Below are positions 6,716-15,399 of a stretch of DNA of 64,000 nt, piece after piece; within the stretch, counting starts at the first letter, position 1; each line of letters starts with the position of its first letter. The position numbers were made by a program, and so were the translations under genes. The notes under the pieces are model-generated. The model did not search any database. It had not been told where the DNA came from and was given only the letters and a program-made list of their open reading frames with translations. The stretch comes from Pseudomonas mucidolens (GTDB taxonomy: Bacteria; Pseudomonadota; Gammaproteobacteria; Pseudomonadales; Pseudomonadaceae), in contig NZ_LT629802.1 of assembly GCF_900106045.1 (NCBI RefSeq), positions 5,022,001-5,086,000 on the forward strand. The letters run 5' to 3'.

Positions 6716-9679
6716 TTAAAAACTCATCTGCCATTGCCCGATCAGGCCATGATTGCGGCTGTTACTACCTATTTCGCCGCTGTAGCCCACACCCAGGGAC
6801 TGGCGTGCCGACAGACCGACATCCAGGCCCGCTTCCAGCAACAGACTGTCGCGATCCAAGGCGCTGCCTTCGACGTTGAACGCTGTTCCGCCCATCAGGA
6901 AGGCTTGGCGAGTGGTGCTGTCGACGTCGCCATAGGTGTGTTTCCAGCCGGCGCTGAGGCGAGGGGTGAGGCTGATGCCGTTGTCCAGTTGACTCAGGTG
7001 AGCCAGGCGCAAACCGAGGGTAGTGCTGACGTTGTCCTGGGTTTGCCCGTCGACATGCAGTGCGGCGGCGCCACCTTTCTCGTTGTAACTGTCGCGGTGA
7101 TAGCGCTGGTATCCCAGATTGGCGAACGGTTCGGCGCTCAGGCGGCCGCTGCCCATGGCATAGCCGACCTCGGCAAAGGCTTGCTGACTGTTGGCGTCGT
7201 AGTCGCCCTTGGGGCGATCGGTGAAACCGTTGAACGCCACGCTGCGTTTGCTATCGCCCTGATGCCCGCTATACGCGGCTCCCAGACGCACGGCCAAGGG
7301 CCCGCTCTGGCGCATCGCATAGATACCAGCGTGCCAACTGTCGACGCCGCCGTCCACGCCGGTGGTGTCCAGATCGGTCTTCGAATAGCCGCCCAGGACA
7401 CCCACGCGCCACTCGGAGGTAAGCGCCCAATCGCTACCGAGCACACCGCCCTTGGTGCGTTGCGTCATGCCGTTGCTGCCATGTTCGCCGTCCAGCTTGC
7501 CGTAGCTGCCAATGCCTTGCAGCCACAGGCGGCCCTGGGCGTTCGGGTCGTTGAGATTGCGTGCCGCGGCCGGTACGCCGGTGGCGGCGAGTAGCGGTGT
7601 AGCGCGTTGATCCAGCCCTGTCAGCAAGCCAGCCCCGGCGCCTGTTTGATGCATGGCCGCGAGCATGCTGGCACCGACCTGGGCGCTGGCGCCGAGGGTG
7701 GCGCTGGTCAGGTTGGCGGTACTGGCGCCGGCCAGTTGCTCGATGGCTGCGCCGGCACTTGCCTGAGTGGTGTTGAGCAAGGCGTTATACAGCGCGTTGT
7801 GCTTGCCCAGCGTAGCCAGGCTATTGGCGGCGTTGCTACCGTTGCCGGTGTTGGCGAACTGGTTGAAGGCGATGTCGTTGCGGGTGTACGTCAGGTCGAC
7901 CTGGGTGGGGCGGTAACTCAGGGTTGGGGTCAAGAAGGCATAATCGCTGGTGACCTTGCCGAACGTGCCATTGACGCTCCCGGCCTGCAGTACGGTGTAC
8001 TGGCTTTGCCACGGGTACGTGCCTGCGCCGGGATTGATCGCCAGGGTGGCACCATTCAGGTTGGCCGAGCCACCGACCTTGATCGGCGCGCTGCTGCCAT
8101 CGGCGTTGACGCCATAGGCCAGGGTTGAACCGCCGCTCATGTGCAAGTCGCGGATGACGGTGGCGGTGCCCAGCACCGTATTGGTCTGCAAGGTACCCAG
8201 GACCTGCAGGCTGCCCACCGTGCCGCCGCCGGCGTAGACACCGCCTGCGTCGACCGTTACATCACCGGCGATCCCGCCTTGGTTGATCAGTGTGGCGCCG
8301 TTGGCGATTGCGCCACCGTCGCTGAAGTCGCCGCTGCCGGTGAGCGTCCAGGCGCCTTGTTTGACGTCCAGCCATTCGAGGTTGCGACTGTCGCTGAAGC
8401 TGCCGCCGGCCGTGTCGTTGAGGGTCAGGCGGTCGTAGCCGCCGCCGCCGTCCACCACGCCGATAAAGCGGCTGCCTGCAAGCAGCGTCAGGCGGTCATC
8501 CCCGCCACCCAGGTCCAGGGCCAGGCCGTTGCTGCCACTGATGGTGCCGCTATTGATCACGCGGTCGGCAAACTCGCCGACGAACTTTACGCCAAACCCG
8601 TCAAGGCCTTGGATGACGCCATGGTTTTCCAGGGTGGTGGCGGCCAGGCCTGACCCGTCGCTGCCGTCGTCCACCAGAATGGCGTTGCTGGCACCGCTGA
8701 CCCGTGCGTCGGCGCCGTTGAATACATACCCGCCGCCGAGGGCGATGCCTTCACTGCCGTTGGCAAAGCCGTTCTTGTCGACACCGCCGGCGCCAGCGCC
8801 CTCGATGACCCCGTAGTTTTCGATATGGGCGATTTTGTCGATGTCTACGCCATCGCCGTCGCCATCGGGTTGCAGCCCGGAAAACGCGCCTGTGATCGTG
8901 CCGTGGTTGATCACTGTACCGTCGCCATCGGAGCCGAAGCCCGATCCATTGCGGCCGATCACGGTGCCGTAGTTGTTCAGCGTCGCGCCCAGGTCGGTGG
9001 TGATGCCGTGGCGGCCACCGGAAATGGTCCCGTGGTTGGTCACGGTCACACCGCTGGCGGAGTCGATATCGACGCCGTCGAACTTGTCGTCCCGGGAGAA
9101 GGTATCGCCTGTGGATATCTCGCCGTAATTGGTAATGGTGGCGTTGGCTCCGGTTTTCATGCCGTCGCTGGCTTCGCCGCGAATCAGTGCGCCTGCGCGG
9201 TTGATGATGGTGGTGGTGACGGTGTCGCTGCGGATCGCATCCAGGTCCAGCCCTTGGCCGGTGCTGGAGCGGATGTCGCCGCTGTTATCGATCAACAGGT
9301 TGCCGCTGGCGAAATCGCTGTCAATGCGCAATGCATCGTTGGCCCCCTGAATCACCCCACCGGCGCGGTTGTAAATGCTGTAGTTGCGTGTCCCTGCGAG
9401 GTCGCCCGAACTGTCGATGGCGCGCCCTTCGGTGGAGATGATCTGGCCGGCGTTCTCAATCACTACGCCCTGGCCGCTGGTAGCGTCCTTCAACTTGACG
9501 GCTACCTTGGCGGTACTGATGCTCCCCGAAGCCGAGACCCTCAAGGAATCATTGCCACTCAGGCTTTGCGCGGTGCTGGTGGGTGTGTCGATCTGAATCG
9601 CCTGGGGCGCCGCTGCAGCCCATCCGCTGCTGGTCAGCAGGGCGATGGCGAGCGCAAGACGGTGGGGGCACGAGGGCAT
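6716..9679 (-). CDS. Autotransporter with beta-helix passenger
   Basis: A 987-aa classical type Va autotransporter. It has a signal peptide (residues 1-24, ending AAAAPQ) and a passenger from about 25 to 600 built of degenerate beta-helix repeats of the form N-x-G-x-I-x-G, such as IENAGQI, ITNYGEI, VTNHGTISG, LNNYGTVIG and VINSGTISG. A passenger-associated region and a 12-strand barrel from about 700 to the C-terminal Phe follow. Asp- and Gly-rich turns such as SDGDGDGVDIDK may bind calcium (inference). The protein should be exported by Sec and displayed on the cell surface, with an adhesin-like role likely but unproven. No protease or lipase motif was recognised in the passenger. Confidence 0.9.
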   Translation of the reverse strand: MPSCPHRLALAIALLTSSGWAAAAPQAIQIDTPTSTAQSLSGNDSLRVSASGSISTAKVAVKLKDATSGQGVVIENAGQIISTEGRAIDSSGDLAGTRNYSIYNRAGGVIQGANDALRIDSDFASGNLLIDNSGDIRSSTGQGLDLDAIRSDTVTTTIINRAGALIRGEASDGMKTGANATITNYGEISTGDTFSRDDKFDGVDIDSASGVTVTNHGTISGGRHGITTDLGATLNNYGTVIGRNGSGFGSDGDGTVINHGTITGAFSGLQPDGDGDGVDIDKIAHIENYGVIEGAGAGGVDKNGFANGSEGIALGGGYVFNGADARVSGASNAILVDDGSDGSGLAATTLENHGVIQGLDGFGVKFVGEFADRVINSGTISGSNGLALDLGGGDDRLTLLAGSRFIGVVDGGGGYDRLTLNDTAGGSFSDSRNLEWLDVKQGAWTLTGSGDFSDGGAIANGATLINQGGIAGDVTVDAGGVYAGGGTVGSLQVLGTLQTNTVLGTATVIRDLHMSGGSTLAYGVNADGSSAPIKVGGSANLNGATLAINPGAGTYPWQSQYTVLQAGSVNGTFGKVTSDYAFLTPTLSYRPTQVDLTYTRNDIAFNQFANTGNGSNAANSLATLGKHNALYNALLNTTQASAGAAIEQLAGASTANLTSATLGASAQVGASMLAAMHQTGAGAGLLTGLDQRATPLLAATGVPAAARNLNDPNAQGRLWLQGIGSYGKLDGEHGSNGMTQRTKGGVLGSDWALTSEWRVGVLGGYSKTDLDTTGVDGGVDSWHAGIYAMRQSGPLAVRLGAAYSGHQGDSKRSVAFNGFTDRPKGDYDANSQQAFAEVGYAMGSGRLSAEPFANLGYQRYHRDSYNEKGGAAALHVDGQTQDNVSTTLGLRLAHLSQLDNGISLTPRLSAGWKHTYGDVDSTTRQAFLMGGTAFNVEGSALDRDSLLLEAGLDVGLSARQSLGVGYSGEIGSNSRNHGLIGQWQMSF

Positions 9680-9768
9680 GGCGGACGACCTTGTTATGGG
9701 AACGAGTCGACCTGTATAGCGAAGGGTGTTTACAGGAATGTGTCGGGGAGGTTACGAAAGGGTGTGGT

Positions 9769-9865
9769 TGCATTTTAATGCGTCTATAACCCAACCAAGT
9801 TGATATTTATGCACTATATTGCAAGTAAGAAGGCCTATTTTGACCCGTGGGTGCATTAAATTGCA
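9769..9865. promoter_or_regulatory. Three TGCA-N6-TGCA sites upstream of the hipA-like gene
   Basis: Related 14-bp interrupted palindromes occur at 9769-9782 (TGCATTTTAATGCG), 9810-9823 (TGCACTATATTGCA) and 9852-9865 (TGCATTAAATTGCA). Start-to-start spacing is 41 and 42 bp, close to four helical turns, so all three face the same side of the DNA. The last overlaps the likely translation start of the kinase gene. They are candidate autoregulatory operators for the HTH protein encoded at 11198. The sites are seen in the sequence; the binding protein is inferred. Confidence 0.55.
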
Positions 9866-11201
9866 GATTGATTCGTCTTTCAAATTGACAGTACAGGTAT
9901 TTGAAGCGGGGCGATGGCAGGACGCCATGCTCCTGACGTTTGTCGACCTGCAGAACGGGTTTGCCGGCCCGTGCCGATTCGGCTACGAGTCGGCGTACTT
10001 GACTGAACATCTCGATCACATTGATACGCTGTTCGCGCCAGCGGTCAGCGTCAGGGTTCGGCCCATCTGGGGGCAAGAGGCGCATACACATGCGCCGGCC
10101 TTCCTGTACGACATTGCGCCAGCGGGGGCCGCCAAGCGCTTTCTTTTGGGGCTCATGGGGCAGGCAAAACCCGAGGGCATGAGCACCGACCTGTTCCTGT
10201 TGGCGCATAGCACCCCCGCGCCCATTGGCCATATGCGTATCAAAGAATCGGTTCGGGTTGAGGAGAACCGGCCCGCGATCGGATTTTCACGCAAAGACGT
10301 GGTTGACCGCGATAACCGATTCCTTGAATACGCTTATGAGCAAGGCGCCGCCATTGGCGGGGCGACGGGGGCAGGAGGCGAGGCCCCGAAGTTGTTGCTG
10401 ACGCAAAGTCATGATGGGCTGTTGTACCCGGATGCGGTGGTGGATGATGCTCAGGTCAGCCAGCACTGGTTTATCAAGTTCGCCCGCCATCGGGCCTTGC
10501 AACGGGATCAGGACATCCTTAGAAGTGAATACCACTACTACAAGGCTTTACAGGCGCTCGGCATCGAGACGGTTGCCATTGACGGACTCGCGCTGGAGGA
10601 GGCCAGCCGACCCAGCTTGTGGATGCACCGTTTCGATCGCAAGGTAGGTGCTCAAGGGGTTGAGCGTTTACCGGTCGAGTCGCTTTATTCGGCGGCAGGC
10701 GTCATCGCGCCGGGCAGCAGCATGGATCACATGCGAGTGGTGCAGATGCTGGTGAATTTATGGCGGTCGGCGGGCCAAGAGGCGCAAGTGGCTGATCTGG
10801 TGGCGGACTATTTACGGCGCGACTTGCTGAACAAGATCCTTGGCAACTCCGACAACCATGGACGTAACACCTCAATCATCCGGGAGCATGACCGCCTGCG
10901 TCTGGCGCCGATTTACGATTTGGCGCCCATGGTGATGGACGATGAAGGCATCACCCGCACAACTAAATGGCCCAGTCCACTGGAGGTGGCGGGTGATATC
11001 GATTGGCGTGGCGTCTGCGACGCGCTCTCCCCGCTGGTTGATCCTGAGAAGACGTTTGAGGGGCTGCGTCAGGACGCTGAGCGACTGCGGGCTCTGCCGG
11101 ACATTTTGCTGACGGGCGGTCTACCGGAGGTGACGTGGCGTCATCCGCGGATCGCCCTGCGACATCTGGATCAACGCTTGACCGATTGGGGGCTCAGATG
11201 A
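9840..11201 (+). CDS. HipA-family serine/threonine kinase, putative toxin
   Basis: About 453 aa. The HipA-like motifs are intact: a glycine-rich loop (IGGATGAGGEAPK), an HWFIKFA strand corresponding to the nucleotide-binding lysine, LWMHRFDR, the catalytic loop NSDNHGRN and the metal-binding IYDLAP. The N-terminal 150 residues differ from E. coli HipA and look more like the YjjJ branch. The start is uncertain: TTG at 9840 has AGAAGG six bases upstream, while TTG at 9819 or 9861 are alternatives. The stop overlaps the next gene by ATGA, so the two are translationally coupled. HipA kinases phosphorylate translation factors such as aminoacyl-tRNA synthetases; the target here is unknown. Confidence 0.85.
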   Translation: MTRGCIKLQIDSSFKLTVQVFEAGRWQDAMLLTFVDLQNGFAGPCRFGYESAYLTEHLDHIDTLFAPAVSVRVRPIWGQEAHTHAPAFLYDIAPAGAAKRFLLGLMGQAKPEGMSTDLFLLAHSTPAPIGHMRIKESVRVEENRPAIGFSRKDVVDRDNRFLEYAYEQGAAIGGATGAGGEAPKLLLTQSHDGLLYPDAVVDDAQVSQHWFIKFARHRALQRDQDILRSEYHYYKALQALGIETVAIDGLALEEASRPSLWMHRFDRKVGAQGVERLPVESLYSAAGVIAPGSSMDHMRVVQMLVNLWRSAGQEAQVADLVADYLRRDLLNKILGNSDNHGRNTSIIREHDRLRLAPIYDLAPMVMDDEGITRTTKWPSPLEVAGDIDWRGVCDALSPLVDPEKTFEGLRQDAERLRALPDILLTGGLPEVTWRHPRIALRHLDQRLTDWGLR

Positions 11202-11476
11202 GTATTTCGATAGAGCAGCGTGCACAGTTGATCGAGCACATCGAACAACGGTTGGCTGACGGCTCGCTTGAGTTGGGCGATGCCGTGCGGCGCTTGCGCG
11301 TTGAGGTCACGGGATTGCACCAGAGCCAGTTCGCCCGAATGTGTAAAATCTCTGTGCGCACCCTCGTGCATATCGAGCACGGTGAGGGTAACCAAACGCT
11401 GAAATCGATGAACGCGGTGCTTCGGCCTTTCGGTTTGCAGATGGGTGTGGTCAAGGCTCGACGCCCCATGTATTGA
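11198..11476 (+). CDS. HipB-like XRE helix-turn-helix protein, putative antitoxin
   Basis: A 92-aa protein with an XRE-type HTH (LHQSQFARMCKISVRTLVHIE) at about residues 45-65. A HipB-like C-terminal half (NQTLKSMNAVLRPFGLQMGVV) follows. The start ATG overlaps the kinase stop as ATGA, which decides the start. In HipBA operons the antitoxin gene normally comes first; here it is second. It is the natural candidate to bind the three TGCA-N6-TGCA sites at 9769-9865 and to neutralise the kinase. Antitoxin function is inferred from context. Confidence 0.8.
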   Translation: MSISIEQRAQLIEHIEQRLADGSLELGDAVRRLRVEVTGLHQSQFARMCKISVRTLVHIEHGEGNQTLKSMNAVLRPFGLQMGVVKARRPMY

Positions 11477-11479
11477 GCT

Positions 11480-12313
11480 TCACCCTCGCCGCACATACCC
11501 CTTGCCGTAATGCCGTTCCATGCGCGCCTGGATCAGTTCCAGGCCGAGGGACATGATCCAGTAAATGATCGCGGCCGTTGTGAGCATTTCGATGTAGCGG
11601 TAGCTCGAGCGGCCGTAGGATTGCGCCAGGAACATCACCTCCCAGACACCCATCACCGAGATCAGGGACGAGTCCTTGAGCATTGAGATGAATTGGTTGG
11701 TCGCCGGCGGAATGATGGTGCGCATGGCCTGGGGCAGGGTGACGTGCCAGAAGATCGCACGGTCACGCATGCCCAGGGCCAACGCAGCTTCCCGTTGGCC
11801 GTGAGGGACGCCGAGGATGCCGGCGCGGAAGATTTCGCTCAGGTAAGCCCCGTAGTTCAACGACAGGGCGATCACCCCGGCGGTGATGGCGCCGGGTACC
11901 AGGCCCAATTGCGGCAGGCCGAGGTAGATCAGCAGGATCTGGATCAGCAACGGCGTGCCGCGAAAGAACGAGGCGTAGAAACTGGTGATGCCGAACGCCA
12001 CGGCACTCTTCGACAAGCGGCCCAGCGCGGTGATAAAGCCCAGTACCGACGACGTCGCAATCGAACACAGACACAGGAACAGCGTCAGCGCCGCGCCTTG
12101 CAGGAAACCGTTGGGCGCCAGGTGCAGGCCCACCAGGTTGGGCAACTTGTCGAGAATGATCGAGAACTTCAGGTCAAAGCTCAGGAAGAAACTGGCGAAC
12201 AGGGCAAACAGCGCGGCCCAGGTCAGATACAGGCGCGTGCGAAAGCCCAACAGCCGCTGCAGCGCGGTCTTGATCACCGGCGGCCTGGAAGAAGGAGGCT
12301 GGAACGCAGTCAT
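11480..12313 (-). CDS. Amino-acid ABC transporter permease
   Basis: A 277-aa inner-membrane permease of the polar amino-acid (HisM/GlnP) family. It has about five membrane segments and the cytoplasmic EAA motif near REAALALGMRDRAIFWHVTLPQA. The start at 12313 (MTAFQPP) overlaps the stop of the upstream substrate-binding protein by four bases, which argues against an in-frame codon at 12337. The pair forms an importer, but no ATPase gene is adjacent, so a subunit from another locus must be used. It converges on the HTH gene, whose stop is only 3 bp away. Confidence 0.9.
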   Translation of the reverse strand: MTAFQPPSSRPPVIKTALQRLLGFRTRLYLTWAALFALFASFFLSFDLKFSIILDKLPNLVGLHLAPNGFLQGAALTLFLCLCSIATSSVLGFITALGRLSKSAVAFGITSFYASFFRGTPLLIQILLIYLGLPQLGLVPGAITAGVIALSLNYGAYLSEIFRAGILGVPHGQREAALALGMRDRAIFWHVTLPQAMRTIIPPATNQFISMLKDSSLISVMGVWEVMFLAQSYGRSSYRYIEMLTTAAIIYWIMSLGLELIQARMERHYGKGYVRRG

Positions 12314-13131
12314 TGGCTGATATCGGCGCCGATCCATTTCTGCGACAGCTGACTCAAGGTGCCGTCCTGTTTGAGCTGCGCAAAGACGTCACGCACCTTG
12401 CTGTTCCACTCGGCGTCGCCTTTTTCGATGGCCACCGAATTGGGCTCCGAGTACAGCGGTTCGCCGACAAGCTTGAAGCGCTGGTCCTGGCTCAGGCGCG
12501 GCTGGGCGGTCACCAGATTGGTGAGGATCGCGTCCAAACGTACGCCGGCACCCAGGCCCAGGTCCTGGAAGGCCACGTTGTCGGTGTCGTACGGCGCGAT
12601 CTGTACGTTTTCGAAGGGGTACTGAAGTCGGGTGTCTTCGGCGCCTTCAATCACCAGGTTTTTGTTCAGGTAGCTCTCATAGCTGGAGGCGCTGGTGAGG
12701 CCGACTTTCTTGTCGCTCAGGTCCTTTGCGCCGTGGATGCGATCGTCCTTGGCATTGACCACGATCACCGCCGGCGAGGCGTAGTACTCCACCGGGAAAT
12801 CAAAGACTTGCGCGCGGGCCTTGCTCGGGGTCATGGAGCAGATGCAAATATCGTAGCGACCGCTCCAGCGGCCCGCCGCGATCACGTCCCAGGATGGGGT
12901 TTCCAGACGCAGTTTCACGCCGAGCTTTTGCGCCACCGCCTTGGCCACGTCGACGTCGAAGCCGTCGAGCTGGTTCTGCTCGTTGAGAAACGAGAACGGT
13001 GGGTAGCTTTCCATCAACACGCCGACCAGTTCTTTGTTTTGCTCGATGCGCTCCAGGGTGGCACCGCCAAAGGCTTGGGTAGAGGAGGCCAGAATCGTCA
13101 GGCCCAGGGCCAGCAGCGGTTTAAGTTTCAC
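12310..13131 (-). CDS. Amino-acid ABC transporter substrate-binding protein
   Basis: A 273-aa periplasmic protein of SBP family 3. It has a signal peptide (KLKPLLALGLTILASSTQA) and the family motif LDGFDVDVAKAVAQKLG at about residue 55. The start is uncertain: GTG at 13131 has CAGGTG eight bases upstream and gives a tidy signal peptide, while GTG at 13140 adds three residues. The ligand cannot be read from the sequence. Divergent placement from a homocysteine S-methyltransferase family gene suggests a sulfur-containing amino acid such as methionine or S-methylmethionine, as in E. coli mmuP-mmuM. That is inference from context only. Confidence 0.88.
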   Translation of the reverse strand: MKLKPLLALGLTILASSTQAFGGATLERIEQNKELVGVLMESYPPFSFLNEQNQLDGFDVDVAKAVAQKLGVKLRLETPSWDVIAAGRWSGRYDICICSMTPSKARAQVFDFPVEYYASPAVIVVNAKDDRIHGAKDLSDKKVGLTSASSYESYLNKNLVIEGAEDTRLQYPFENVQIAPYDTDNVAFQDLGLGAGVRLDAILTNLVTAQPRLSQDQRFKLVGEPLYSEPNSVAIEKGDAEWNSKVRDVFAQLKQDGTLSQLSQKWIGADISQ

Positions 13132-13217
13132 AATTGACACCTGAAAAAAAGAAGTTGTTATTCACCGAGTGGTACGCATTAAATAGTTATAAGAACGACT
13201 CTCATAGTGAGTTATTT

Positions 13218-13231
13218 TCATAAGCTTATGA
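13218..13231. promoter_or_regulatory. Perfect 14-bp palindrome TCATAAGCTTATGA
   Basis: It sits in the divergent promoter region between the importer genes and the methyltransferase gene, just before the methyltransferase start. It is a candidate operator for an unidentified regulator. It does not match the MetJ box AGACGTCT. Confidence 0.4.
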
Positions 13232-13242
13232 GTAAAAAGCAT

Positions 13243-14148
13243 ATGGGCTCAGCAAACACAGTAATTCTCGATGGCGGCATGGGCCGTGAACTGCAACGTC
13301 GCGGTGCGCCATTCCGGCAGCCGGAATGGTCGGCTCTGGCCTTGAGCGAAGCCCCGCAGGCGGTGGAAGCGGTGCATGCGGCTTATATCCAGAGTGGCGC
13401 CAACGTGATTACCAGCAACAGTTACGCGGTGGTGCCGTTTCATATCGGTGAAGCGCGGTTTGCGGCCGAAGGCCAAGCCCTGGCGGCGTTGGCGGGTGAG
13501 TTGGCGCGACGCGCGGTGGAGGCTTCAGGCAAGGCTGTGCGCGTGGCCGGTTCGCTACCGCCGCTGTTTGGCTCTTACCGTCCCGACCTGTTTGAAGCGC
13601 AGCGCGTTTCGCAATTGCTGACGCCGCTGGTGCGGGGGCTGGCGCCACATGTCGATGTGTGGCTGGCGGAAACCCAGAGTTCGATCGTCGAAGCGCGGGC
13701 GATTCATGCCGGTTTGCCCCAGGACGGCAAGCCGTTCTGGCTGTCGTTCACCTTGAAAGATGAAGACACCGACGAAGTGCCGCGCTTGCGTTCCGGTGAG
13801 CCTGTGGCGGACGCAGCGGAGGCGGCGGCGCAGTTGGGTGTGCAGGTGCTGCTGTTCAATTGCAGCCAGCCGGAAGTGATCGGCGCGGCGATCGACGCTG
13901 CGCGCCAAACCTTCGAGCGGCTGGGCGTGACGATTCACATCGGCGCCTACGCCAACGCCTTCCCGCCGCAGCCTAAGGAAGCCACGGCCAACGACGGCCT
14001 GGACCCGCTGCGCGAAGACCTTGACCCGCCGGGCTACCTGCACTGGGCGGCCGATTGGCAGGCGCGCGGTGCCAGCCATTTAGGTGGCTGCTGCGGGATC
14101 GGGCCGGAGCATATTGCGCTGTTGGCGCAGAGTCTTCGCGGCGCCTAG
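13243..14148 (+). CDS. Homocysteine S-methyltransferase family protein (MmuM-like)
   Basis: About 301 aa, a zinc-dependent betaine/homocysteine methyltransferase barrel. It begins VILDGGMGRELQRRGAPF and has the zinc cysteines in FNCSQP and GGCCGIGPEH. Such enzymes move a methyl group from S-methylmethionine or a similar donor to homocysteine, giving methionine. ATG codons at 13228 and 13243 and a GTG at 13207 are all in frame with no clear ribosome binding site. I chose 13243 because homology begins immediately after it. It is divergent from the amino-acid importer, suggesting uptake and salvage of a methyl-sulfur amino acid. Confidence 0.85.
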   Translation: MGSANTVILDGGMGRELQRRGAPFRQPEWSALALSEAPQAVEAVHAAYIQSGANVITSNSYAVVPFHIGEARFAAEGQALAALAGELARRAVEASGKAVRVAGSLPPLFGSYRPDLFEAQRVSQLLTPLVRGLAPHVDVWLAETQSSIVEARAIHAGLPQDGKPFWLSFTLKDEDTDEVPRLRSGEPVADAAEAAAQLGVQVLLFNCSQPEVIGAAIDAARQTFERLGVTIHIGAYANAFPPQPKEATANDGLDPLREDLDPPGYLHWAADWQARGASHLGGCCGIGPEHIALLAQSLRGA

Positions 14149-14167
14149 AAAAGCGGGCGCCTCTGCC

Positions 14168-14258
14168 TGTAGGAGCGAGCTTGCTCGCGAAGGTGGTGGA
14201 CGATAACGCGGGCCCGCGGGTTAAACGCGGCGCTTTCGCGAGCACGCTCGCTCCTACA
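14168..14258 (+). repeat. REPIN, copy 1
   Basis: An inverted REP pair: TGTAGGAGCGAGCTTGCTCG at the left, and its complement ending GCTCGCTCCTACA at the right, with one change (agcACGct). The loop contains the conserved GATAACGCGGG. It lies between converging genes. Confidence 0.9.
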
Positions 14259-14270
14259 ATGGATGGGGTG

Positions 14271-14942
14271 TCAGGCCCGGCATTGCGCCAGGCTTCTCAC
14301 CTGTCGGTCGCCGTGCTGATTTTCCGCTGACAACCACGCCTCGAACCCTGCCTCGATCACCGGCCACTCCGAGTCGATAATCGAGTACCACGCGGTATCG
14401 CGGTTTTGGCCCTTGACCACCATGTGCTGGCGAAACACCCCTTCAACGCTGAACCCCAACCGCTCGGCGGCGTATCTGGAGCGGGCGTTGGCGTTGTTGC
14501 ACTTCCATTCCAGGCGACGGTAGCCTTGTTCGAAAGCGTATTTGGCCAGCAGGTAAATGGCTTCTGTGCTTTTCGGTGAACGCTGCATCGGCGCACCGAA
14601 GGTGACGTGGCCGATCTCGATACGGCCCTGTGCCGGGACGATCGACATCAGGCTGAGAATGCCCTGCACCTCACCACTGGCGCGATCGATAACGCTGAAA
14701 AAATACGGGTCGCTGTGGGCCGCGTGATTGTTCAACCACGCGTCGAAAGCGGCGCGCTCGGAAAACGGGCCATAGGGCAAATAGTCCCACAGCTTGGGAT
14801 CGGCGCCCGGGCCTTCGAGGGCTTGCCACAAGCCGTCGCCGTGGCGGAACGGGTCGAGTTTTTCGAGGCGGATGAAGCGCCCTTCAATCAGTTGCACGGT
14901 GGGCGCCGGGACGCCTTTCCAATCTGCCAGCGATGTCGACAT
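14271..14942 (-). CDS. GNAT family N-acetyltransferase (RimJ/RimL-like)
   Basis: A 223-aa acetyltransferase. The GNAT fold covers about residues 18-190, with a β4/acetyl-CoA region around SPKSTEAIYLLAKYAFEQGYRR and the RimJ-type motif KCNNANARSRYAAERLGF. RimJ-like enzymes acetylate N-terminal amino groups or small molecules; the substrate here is unknown. It is the last of a run of three same-strand genes behind a second GNAT gene and a PaiB-like gene. A GGAG site lies just upstream of the ATG at 14942. Confidence 0.85.
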   Translation of the reverse strand: MSTSLADWKGVPAPTVQLIEGRFIRLEKLDPFRHGDGLWQALEGPGADPKLWDYLPYGPFSERAAFDAWLNNHAAHSDPYFFSVIDRASGEVQGILSLMSIVPAQGRIEIGHVTFGAPMQRSPKSTEAIYLLAKYAFEQGYRRLEWKCNNANARSRYAAERLGFSVEGVFRQHMVVKGQNRDTAWYSIIDSEWPVIEAGFEAWLSAENQHGDRQVRSLAQCRA

Positions 14943-14952
14943 GCGGTGCTCC

Positions 14953-15399
14953 TTAAAGACCTTTGCGAAACTGGATCAAGCCAGGTCGTTCGGCAATGCG
15001 TTCGTAGAGTTGAATGGCGGTGGCGTTGCTTTCGTGGGTCAACCAATGGACTTTGCAGCAACCGTCGGCCTTAGCAGTGGCGTAGACAAATTCGATCAGT
15101 TGGCGGCCGATACCGGTGCCTCGTTGGTCCTGACCCACAAACAGGTCTTGCAGGTAGCAGGAACGCTCGATGCTCCAGTTGGAGCGGTGATAGATGAAAT
15201 TGACCATGCCCACCGCTTTACCGTCCTGCCAGGCCAGGGCCGAGTGAGTGGGCTCGCTGGCGTCGAGCATCCGCTGCCAGGTGCTGGCGCTGACGGCATC
15301 GGGCAGTTCGGTGTTGTAAAAGCGCAGGTACGCCTGCCACAAGGGCAGCCAGGCAGCGTGGTCGGCGGCGGTTACCGGACGAATGTCGATCGGGTTCAT
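14953..15399 (-). CDS. GNAT family N-acetyltransferase
   Basis: A 148-aa single-domain acetyltransferase with the acetyl-CoA motif QDQRGTGIGRQLIEFVY at about residues 90-106. The C-terminal part THESNATAIQLYERIA is typical of the family. Its ATG overlaps the stop of the upstream PaiB-like gene by four bases (ATGA), so the two are translationally coupled. PaiA/PaiB pairs in Bacillus combine a polyamine acetyltransferase with an FMN-binding protein. This arrangement is reminiscent, but the substrate is unproven. Confidence 0.87.
   Translation of the reverse strand: MNPIDIRPVTAADHAAWLPLWQAYLRFYNTELPDAVSASTWQRMLDASEPTHSALAWQDGKAVGMVNFIYHRSNWSIERSCYLQDLFVGQDQRGTGIGRQLIEFVYATAKADGCCKVHWLTHESNATAIQLYERIAERPGLIQFRKGL

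Noticed and set aside
14168..14258. A CRISPR repeat, suggested by recurring 20-bp sequences across the window
   Set aside because: Copies are scattered singly between genes as inverted pairs with a conserved loop, which is the REPIN structure. There are no spacers and no cas genes.
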